Assembly (NCBI GenBank): GCA_009741485.1
Contig: CM019236.1
Location: 52,842,695 to 52,906,694, forward strand
Origin: Malurus cyaneus samueli
Taxonomy: Eukaryota > Chordata > Aves > Passeriformes > Maluridae
Direction: 5' to 3'
Length of the DNA stretch: 64,000 nucleotides
Below the pieces are notes generated by a model. That model saw nothing but the letters and a program-made list of their open reading frames with translations, searched no databases and was not told the origin of the DNA. The position numbers and the translations under genes are program-made. The first letter of the stretch is position 1. Each line of letters starts with the position of its first letter. Positions 55,330-64,000 of this stretch are shown here, one piece after another.

Positions 55330-57140
55330 AGATAGAAAGATTTAGAAGTATCAGGGGCTCCAAGGGGGAGATACTTGAGTAGAACTGTGCTCTTGCCTTC
55401 CTGAGACAGCAGCAGAGACCAGAAAGAAACCAAGATCAAGAGCACTGTGTAACCTCCCCCTGCCAGGCTGAAAGCAGTAGATCAGCAGGAAGGGGTGAAT
55501 GGAGGAAAGTTCTTGCTCAGTGCAGCAGGCAGAAGCCCTCGTTGCCCACTTCCCCCTCCCAAATGTGCCTGTACAGCAGGTATTGAGGCTTGGATGTGGT
55601 AGGAGGATCAGTGGATGATGAGGACAAAGGTCCTTTTCCAACAGAGAAGTCTGCCTCCCTGGCTACAGATGTCACCAGGAAACTTAGCCTGGTTTAGCCA
55701 TCAGACTGCCACTGCCTGTTGCTGGTTCTCCATGTGCACAGTGATGAAACCACAACGCGTGGTTCAAAGCCTGTCAAAAGTGACCTCAAGGCCTTGGGGG
55801 GATTGGTGAGGTAATTAGGGGAGCGGGTTGCTTTTTCATCTACTTTTGCAGGTGAAAAAAAAACAGATAAACCTGGTCTTAATACGTGATGCTGGGGCTG
55901 GTGCCACACTGCCAAAATTTTGGTTTCTTTCATGTAACAGGTTGGCCTCCATGGTACTGGGTGTCTTGAATTCAGATGGGATTCGCCTCACTAAAAGGGG
56001 AAAGAGGGTCTTTGGTCAAGGGCTAATGTGGTTTATTGGTAAGGCATTAGGTAAGACATGATGAGGGAGGGGGGGATATCTCAGGTGTCATGGTGACAAG
56101 TTGTGGAGTGACATGCTCTCCCAGTCAGCAAGAGGCACCCAGAGCCTGGAGAGGATGAGCAGGTCAGCAGGAGAGCCCCTGAGTTACCACATCAAGGAAT
56201 TCCATTCTCTCCAGCTAGAAAGTTTCGTCAGGGGCCCAGCTGAAGTGCTTCTATGCAAACACATGCAGAGGGGTGAATGAACAGGAGGAATTAGAGGTAT
56301 CTGTAAGCCTGCAGGGCTACAAGCGTTGGAATCACAGAAACGTGGGATGACTTCTGTGTTTTGGATGGGAGGGTACAGACTCCTTAGGAAGGTCAGGCAA
56401 GGGAGGTGAGGAGGCTGTGTTGCCCTCTATGTCAGTGACCAGCTGGAGTTCCTGAAGTTCCACATCAGTATGGATGAGGATTAAAGGCAGTCAAGGGACA
56501 GGTGACTTCACAGTGGGGGTCTGCTACAGGCTGTCTGACCAGGTGACCAAACAGCTGATGCCTTTGACACAGAACAGGAGTGGCCTTGCCTTCACAAACC
56601 CTGGTTCTCATGGGGGACTTCAGCCACACAAGTCTCTGTCACAGAGTCATAAACCTCTTGCATTTGTCCATGAAATGATGGAGTTTGAGATCCTTAGGGA
56701 GGGTACACAGCAAACCTACTGCCCTGGAGCTGAGGAGAGCAGACTTTGGCGTTTCCTTGGTAGAGTACCAGGGGATAGAGCCCTGGAGGGGAGAGGGCCC
56801 CGAGAGAGCTGGGTGGTGTTAAAGGTTTGTCTCCTTCCAAAGGAAGGTGAGGAGCTTGCACATTTGAACAAGATGTTCCTCGACACAGGTGTCTTACAGA
56901 GGGTGAAAACAAGGGAAGGTAGCCTGGGAGGAATACGGAGAGTTGGGCTGTGTTTCAATCTGCTGCCATTGCTGTTCTGTCTCTGTTGGCTCAGCCAAAT
57001 GCAGTTTGCCCAGCCCTGGGAATTTGCCCTCCTCACCTTGATCCCCTGCTCTGCCTCAGGATGCACCCATACCAGGGCTGTTTTCCTTGGCAAGTGACAG
57101 CTAACGATCCTCAGGCTTGAGCCCTAATCTTTCTATGATT
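55330..57140 (+). mobile_element. CR1 LINE with 5' region and endonuclease part, internally collapsed
   Basis: On the plus strand it carries CR1 5' sequence (aaggaattccattctctccag, gtcaggggcccagctgaagtg), the start of ORF2 endonuclease (gtgttgccctctatgtcagtgaccagctgg; gtgggggtctgctacaggctgtctgacc; gggggacttcagccac) and ends with a CR1-like tail (ctaatctttctatgattttac). Reverse-transcriptase sequence is missing between about 56,960 and 57,110. A 207-codon ORF at 56474-57097 is a degraded part of it and not a host gene. The left edge is approximate. Confidence 0.72.
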
Positions 57141-60100
57141 TTACGTAGTACAGGCAGAGAGGAGGATTTACTCTTTATATGTCTGTTTGTTGTTTAATTA
57201 CTGCATTAATTGGCTTCATTATTGGATATAGTTTGCTGGGTTTAAGTTCTTCAAGCAAATCTTTAAAAGCTAGTCAGCTTAACTGTCTTCTGCCCTTTTG
57301 AGCTACGTATGTATCTTAATTTGCCTCAGTCAGTTGAATCAGAGTGAACTTCCACCAGTAACACAATTCCAAAAGTGGCTTGTGGGGTATAGCTTTTGTT
57401 TGTGTTTCCTTTCACCTTTTTTGCTTTGAGATTTTTGATGCAAAACTGTGTATCATGTGTTGTTGAGCATCACACTAGAGTGGATGGTGGGGTCTGTGAA
57501 CAACACAGATAGATAATAGTGCCTCAAGATGTCAGTCATAACCAGTTGATAAACTGACGCTGCCTACAGAAATAGTGTGTGCTGATGGCTTTTTACACAG
57601 TTATGTGCTTTGGTGGCTGGAGTAATGCAAGCACATGCAAGACACTACTTGGCAGCAATGGAGGAGCTATATCAGTTCATATTCCAGCAGAGACATCTGC
57701 GTGTCCTTCAGTTTTCACAGAAGGATGGCTTTTAGGTGTCCACTTTGACCAGTTTGAGTACCAGTGTAATAGGCCACAGCTGAATTGTTTTGTTATATGA
57801 AAATGAGGACGAAATATGTTTGGGTAAAAGTCTTTAATTTAAAAATAAAAAGTGCTTTAGCTGCAGAGAAGACAGCAGTCAAGGAGCAACACTAAAAATT
57901 AGCACTTACAAATACAGTTGCACAGAGGAAATGTCATTGCTGAAAAATACAAATTTGATTATATGTAGCTGACCATTTGGTACAAAGATAGTGCATTCTT
58001 ACTATTGTAAAGTTTTATGATAAAGCTAAAGGAGAGATTGTGAAGCTGCCTCGTGCAATTTGGTGGAGGACTAGTTCCTTTTGCATGTAAATAATGAGAG
58101 TTGCAGGAACATCTGTACCTGTGAGGGAACTGGAGTGTTAGCTGGGGCACCTGTGCAAGGCTTCATTACTGCAAAACATGCTTGTGGGTTTTTTTTGTTT
58201 TCTTTTAACACCCAGAGATCATCAAGTACTAAGGAGTCTGGAATACTCTTGCCAGTACTGCTGAGAAGGCCTGAGTGATGTTAAATCCCTTTCATATTGT
58301 CACTTCAAATACACTTCATTAAGGTGACTAAATATATGGGAGTGGTGACCAGTTAAGTCTTGAAAAGCAGCAACTAATTAGGATTTATTATCAAAAGAAT
58401 TATATATATATTTTAAGACTTATAGATATATTTTATGACTAGAGATAGTATCTCTGTTTTTTTTATCTAACAATTTCAGAAATAAACAGCATTTGAGAAA
58501 TGCTGCATCATGGATAAAATAATAGCCTGGATGGTGCAACCACATCAATGCTGTTGATCCAGCTGTGCTTGTACATTCTTTAATGCCAGGCTTTGCCCAG
58601 TTGTGGCATTTGGATCTCAGCAGTTCAGCTTTTACATCTCATAATGAAATGCAGATCTTTTCACACTGACATTTTCTTAATTAAACCTCACTGTACAAGC
58701 ACAGAAGGTGTACAGGCACCTTCTGCGAACTGCTGCTGTGATGACTGATGGTTTGGGCCAGTAGATGTTCTGGCAAGTCAGTGGTCATCTGGGACAAATA
58801 GCTTAAAGCTGGGCAAGAGATTGGGACTTTTTTTTTTCCTTCAATCAACTTTCTGCTCTGAGAAGTAAATGGGAGCATGGAAAACATCTTTTTTTTATAT
58901 ATTTGTGAGATCACTCACTCTAAAAACCAAACACTGCACTGCAGAATGTTAGTAAAACTTTCTTATTTTATTTACTTTATCATGTGATTCCTGTGCATAA
59001 GTGAGTTTAGATCAGTATGACATTTTTAATGACCTTGTAATACTGTAAGTGAAGTCACTACAAGTGCTGACAGAGTACTGATTATAAACACTGCATACTT
59101 TATAAACACAAAAGAGCTGAACTTTCTTTTGAGGCAATTCTTACTTAATTGTTCTTTTATATGCAGTAGGGCACTTCATTAATACAGCACTTATGTTTCT
59201 GTTGCTTTGAGTGCAAGGAAGTTCTTAATTCAGGTGTTTACTTGAATATTAACAGCTTCTACAGCTGTTAAAAGCTTCTATTAAAACCTCTGATAAAACA
59301 GTGCTATTTTCCAGTACTTATGAAACACAAGATTCTCTAATAAACATGAAATATCCCTGAAAGCTGATCCACTACTTCTTGAAATCTACCTGTCTGAGAA
59401 GTTTGGTATTAATTTTTAGAAGTACAAGGTACTCTGTAGCAACCTGTTGCATCAAGAAGGTGAAGTCACTTCTTTCTTACTGCTCTCAGTGCTCTGTGCC
59501 ATCATTCAAAACACAGCGAGCTAAAGAGTGGCCAATGTATTTTTTCTGTCCTTGATTAATATTGATGCTATATCTGATGAACCCAAACCAGATCAGTTGT
59601 AACCTTCACTTTAAGCTGTTTGCCTTCCTTGTTTGACACCTCATGTTTTCTGAAGAATTAAGACTCCAGAGACTTTCTGGTTGAATTACTCTTTTCTTCA
59701 AGTGCTATGTTGCATATTCATTGTGAATAGATAAAGTATCCAATTTTACTACCACTAAGTGAGATAATGTTATCAATCTGAACTTTGAATGTAAATGCAA
59801 TGCTTGCAATAAATAACATCTGTTGATTGTGGGTGGTTTGGGGTTTTTTTAATAGGAAAAATATTTAGTAAAGTGAATTTAGGCTTCCTTGGATTCCTGG
59901 TTGTTGTGCTTGCACCCAGCAATCACACATCACTGTCCCCCACCCCACTGCTCCAATCTGTGATTAACCAACCCTGGTGCACTGCACATCTAAGCCATGT
60001 AAACAGATTTGTGCATGAAAAAGAGGAAAAGAAACATAGGCATCTCTGTGTTTTACGGACTTCAGGGGAGACCAGAAGGGTGAAATTACTCTTCAGTTTT

Positions 60101-63100
60101 TCCATTAGCTTGCCTGTCCTGGAGTTAACATAAACTAATCCACAGCTGATTAACAACTTACTTCCAAGTGTGCTCATTCCAAAATGACACTGGTTACTTT
60201 CTGTATTTAAAACAGTCTTCTACACTCTAAATAGCTGAATAAGATTTTCCATAAACCTGAAGTTTATACCTTAGGCTCTTACCTGGCCATTCCTCAGAAC
60301 AACAGGGGAAGGAGAGGAGGGAATCCCAAAAGGGTCAAGTCTGGACTGAAAGAAAAGCTGTCAAAAGTTGTTGAAAATTCAGGTTTTGTCTTCTCTTGTT
60401 TCAAAGACTGCCCCCTTTGTTTCTTGGGCATATAATGGCTTACTCAGGGAAAACAGGTGTTTCATTTCCTGCTAGCAAGACAGCTTATCCAGAAAAGTGG
60501 AAACAAAGCAAAAAAAAAGGTATGAAAGAGCTATAAACAAAGGCAGCAGAGGCCGGGAAAAGATCTTTCAAATTGTTACGCCAATTTCAGCAGATCTGTT
60601 GGTCGATAATGTGCTCCTTTGAAACTTGCACTTATTGAAACTTTGAAAGCATGGAAAGCAGAAAAAAAATGTAAAAATTTAGAAGTGAACTTCAAATTAA
60701 ATGAAAATAAAAGTGAAATTTGGTTGGCTGAATTGCCAGTGAATGCAGTGTAGTTTGTAAGTTTCTGTAGAACTTCTTGGGAAATCTTTGAGAGCACTTT
60801 GAGAACCTCTGCTCTAAGCTTCTATTCAAAATGAAATTCCATAGCTATTACCTAGAAAAGGAAATGAAAACTTTCAAGAAAGTCATGATCAAATTTCTTC
60901 CCTTGTAACAGAATTTGCAATAATTATTGAATGTATCAAAACATCTTATACTCTGTTCCACACAGGTATTTTACCTTAACAGTGGCTCTAGATGAAGATT
61001 TCTGTAATACAATGATGGAAGTTGTCCATCCCAGGAACTTGAGGGCATACTTCCAGTTTTCTTGGAAACTGGGGAAAAAAAACCTTTGTAAATTTCTAAA
61101 GATGCTGCTGCAAAGTCTTTTGTTTTTTTCCACATCTTATCTCAAAGCTAGCAGAAACTGTTTTCCATTGATGAAGATCAATTTCATGAAATATGCTAGC
61201 TGGGAACTTTTTGTTTTACTTTAGTGTGCTAAAGCTGTGATCATCTTTTAGCATGGTCTTGTTCCTAATCTTTTATAAACTTTGAACTGTAAACAAGCCT
61301 TAAAAGGACTAATTCAGGGCATGTGTGGTGTATGATTTCAGGGAGTCTTGTCAAGGTGTTTTGTGACCATGTTTGCTGATACTTGACTCTGTAGACGGTT
61401 CCTAAACATGAAAATTCCTACAGGGGTGTGGCAGTGTTGTGACATATGTTGCAAATATTCCTCCTCAAATTTTGATTTTTAGCTTTTTTCAAATACTCTG
61501 CCTAGAAAACAACCCTATAATCTGGTGAGTCTACCCCCTTCAGCAGATGGGACTTCGAAGAGTTGGCTAAACTTGCAAAATCAAAGGTTTTTTTTTCAGA
61601 ATCCAGCAGTAATCACAGCAACAAGTACCAGCAGGTTTTTGGACTAGAAGCTCATTTGAGATTTTATGTAGGTTTGGGAAAGCAGTCCTCTCCAAGTGTT
61701 CACATGTGGCAGAAAGAAGTGTCAGGGTCTGGGAGAGACATGTTCCTAACATCTGGCTTCCCTTGGCCGCCAAGACAGGTAGGAAATTAAGAGCTGATAT
61801 TTGGGTTCAGAAAGTCGCTTTGAATTTCTCTAGTGTTTCTCCAAGAATTCATACACACTGCAGTGGAAGTCACCTGTGAAGTGACAGTAAAAAATGGGAT
61901 AAGTGACCAGCTGTGCACTTGAATATGGGAGCCTATTAAGGAGAGGCACTTCAGCTTCCTAAAGAGCTCAGTCTGGCTGTGGAGGAGAGGAGAAGGAGTC
62001 TGTTTGAGGCATTTAATGTGAATCTTCCATCAGATGTGCTGATACGCTCTTCTTGACCTAAATGGACCTACCTGCACACCAGAGCTTTGGGAATGTAGTT
62101 GCATTTTATTCATGTTGGTAGTGGTGGTTGGGTTTTGGCAAACCTTACAGATTCTGAGCTGTTCTTTCTAAATCTGGACAGCTGATCACCAGCTGGGCTC
62201 TATCAGCCCTCTTAAGAATCAGTGTTGCCTAGGAAATGAAGCAAAGCTTCATGAATTCAGGAGAGGTTGTTTTTTGTTTCATCTCTCAGCTGCCTCTGTA
62301 TTGTCACTCTCAGCTCTGATGTGATATACTTTGAGCATAATCCTTTATGAAAAGAGCATTTCCTCATGTTGAGGTATATTAGTATATCACTGTGGCCAGT
62401 GTAATGTTTTCAGACTCTGAAGAAGAGGGGAGCAGAAGAATATGAGAGTGTCATTTCACTTTGAATCTTGGTGTTTTTCTCTCCTTTTGCCTACTAGCAT
62501 GGGCTTGCTAGCTAAGTATGCATCACCAAGGCTGTGTTCTTTCTTACTGTGTGGATTAAAATGCAACACTCAGCTCAAACACTTCTTTGTTCCTAATTTC
62601 TCTGTCCTAAAATTACAGTAATGCCTTCCTATTCTCTTATGAAGGGAATTGTGTGCTCTGGTACTACTGCACCTTCTCTAGATATGTGGAACAAAAATAG
62701 AATTCCCCAAGCAATGGGGAATAATTCAGGGGGGTAAAATTTAGGAGGGAATGAGTTACCTTGATGTGCAAATACTATTTTTTCCCCTTTCCTTTAGACT
62801 GCACATGTTTTTTCTATTGCTGCAAGATGTGGATGTAGTTGGCAAGATGCATGTGTTCAGGGTGCCAGTTGGGAGAAGACCCAAAGAACAAAATTGGCAT
62901 ATTGACTGGGGAGGGTGGAATGGCACTTAAGCAACTAAAATCTTATAGAAACCTGGATTCCCTGCTACAGACACCTTGACAGGTAAGAAAAGATTGCACT
63001 GTTCACAACTTCAGCCTGATCTCTTTCATTCTGTGCATTTAAGCACAATCTGTTCACTACTGCAGAGTTAAAAGGACCAAAAACCCAGTGGTATTAAATA

Positions 63101-63104
63101 TGAA

Positions 63105-63440
63105 ACACAGATTTACAGAGTCATTAAGATCAGTAAAGAGCTCCAAGATCCTCAAGCCCAACCTCTGGCCAAACAACACCATGTCAAACTAGACCACAGC
63201 ACTAAGGGCAATGTCCAGCTGTTTCTTGAACATTTCCAGAGATGGTGACTCCAGCACCTTCCTGGGCAGCCATTCCAGTGCTTGACAAACCTTTCAGCAT
63301 GAAATTTCTTGCTGATGTCCAACCTGAATCAAACCTCAATTATCCTGAGATTGTTTCTTCTCCTTCTGTCACAGGTTGTCCCCCACCTGCCTACAGCTCC
63401 AGTCTCCTTTCCTCCGGGCCAGAAAAATCATTAATATTGA
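63105..63440 (-). mobile_element. CR1 LINE 3' end
   Basis: Reversed CR1 3' region: acagagtcattaagatcag, caagcccaacctctggcc, agagatggtgactccagcac, gggcagccattccagtgctt. About 340 bp, 5'-truncated, in the intergenic region. Confidence 0.88.
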
Positions 63441-64000
63441 ACTAGTCTTTTAAGGCCTGTATCTATGAAAATGCTTTCTCTCCCAAGACTCTTCATCCAG
63501 AGTTTAACATTGTTTAACATTAGCTATTTGGTAACACAAATAATTCATTTCAGTAAGAATGGTTATCAATTATTCTGTATGATAGTGGTAAGAAGATTTC
63601 CTATTTCCTGTCATAGTCAAGGGAAGAAAATGTTTTGACCCTATCTACTGTTCAAAAACAAGCCACTGTTTATTTTGATCTCTGTTATGTAAATTCCACT
63701 GCTAATAATTTCTTTATTGCACATTGCCACGGTGGAGAGGAACACAAGTCTTCACACTGATTTCTGCTGTAGAATTAGAAGGTGAATCTGAATGCAGTTT
63801 CGTTGGAATTGCAAGATCAAAGCCAAAATTTTGAGTCTCCACTTCTGTGATGTGAAAACAGTATTTTTGGGCATACCAAGAGGTATAGATGAGCTGGGTA
63901 ACCAGCTGAGTTTGATGATAAATTCTGTAGTCTGGGACCACTGAAGCAAATATTCTGTGTAAAACCAACAGGAAGGAGAGGAAAAGAGACAAAGAGGTTA

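Larger units (their letters stand above)
55010..64000. other. Intergenic sequence downstream of ELAVL2
   Basis: Apart from the collapsed CR1 (55330-57140) and the CR1 3' end (63105-63440), this stretch is AT-rich with no recognisable gene, exon or RNA. ORFs here stay under about 100 codons, except the CR1 relic, and show no family resemblance. Downstream of ELAVL2 is gene-poor in other amniotes, which fits. Confidence 0.6.

Noticed and set aside
56474..57097. 207-codon ORF, the longest in the window
   Set aside because: Its reading matches degraded CR1 ORF2 endonuclease-region sequence on the same strand and it lies inside a recognisable CR1 copy; not a host gene.

Overview
The window is animal nuclear DNA, almost certainly from a bird. 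It contains one recognisable protein-coding gene, ELAVL2 (HuB / Hel-N1, a neuronal ELAV-type RNA-binding protein), on the + strand. Avian origin is inferred from numerous CR1 LINE fragments, two solo LTRs of a family I recognise from bird genomes, the absence of Alu/B1/L1-type repeats, and AT-rich introns. ELAVL2 lies on the Z chromosome in chicken (human 9p21 homology), so Z linkage is the default expectation, but the sequence alone does not prove it.

Layout. 1-9681: non-coding, intronic or 5' flanking. 9682-9772: alternative N-terminal coding exon (MAVRLCDVASLLRSG...). 13387-13627: common start exon, linker and first half of RRM1. 33262-33365: rest of RRM1. 45269-45437: end of RRM1 and first part of RRM2. 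47965-48190: rest of RRM2 and start of the hinge. 51736-51774: 39-nt alternatively spliced hinge exon. 52253-52580: end of hinge, RRM3 and stop. A 3' UTR of about 2.4 kb ends at an AATAAA at 54976. The introns (3.6, 19.6, 11.9, 2.5, 3.5 and 0.5 kb) hold CR1 fragments, two solo LTRs and simple repeats. From about 55,000 to 64,000 is intergenic, with a 5'-containing but internally collapsed CR1 and a CR1 3' end.

The joined reading frame is open and gives 363 residues from the common ATG, against 359 for human HuB: one Asn fewer near the N-terminus and five residues more at the RRM1/RRM2 junction. The five extra residues come from the strongest-looking 3' splice site of the fourth coding exon. 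A second AG 17 nt downstream would shift the frame and give an early stop. With several substitutions in a normally near-invariant protein, this is the most notable feature of the window. It may be a lineage-specific splice shift, a sequence error, or a sign that this is a diverging extra copy (for example sex-limited or germline-restricted). I found no CRISPR array, operon, tRNA, rRNA or complete mobile element, and no clearly new multi-gene system.
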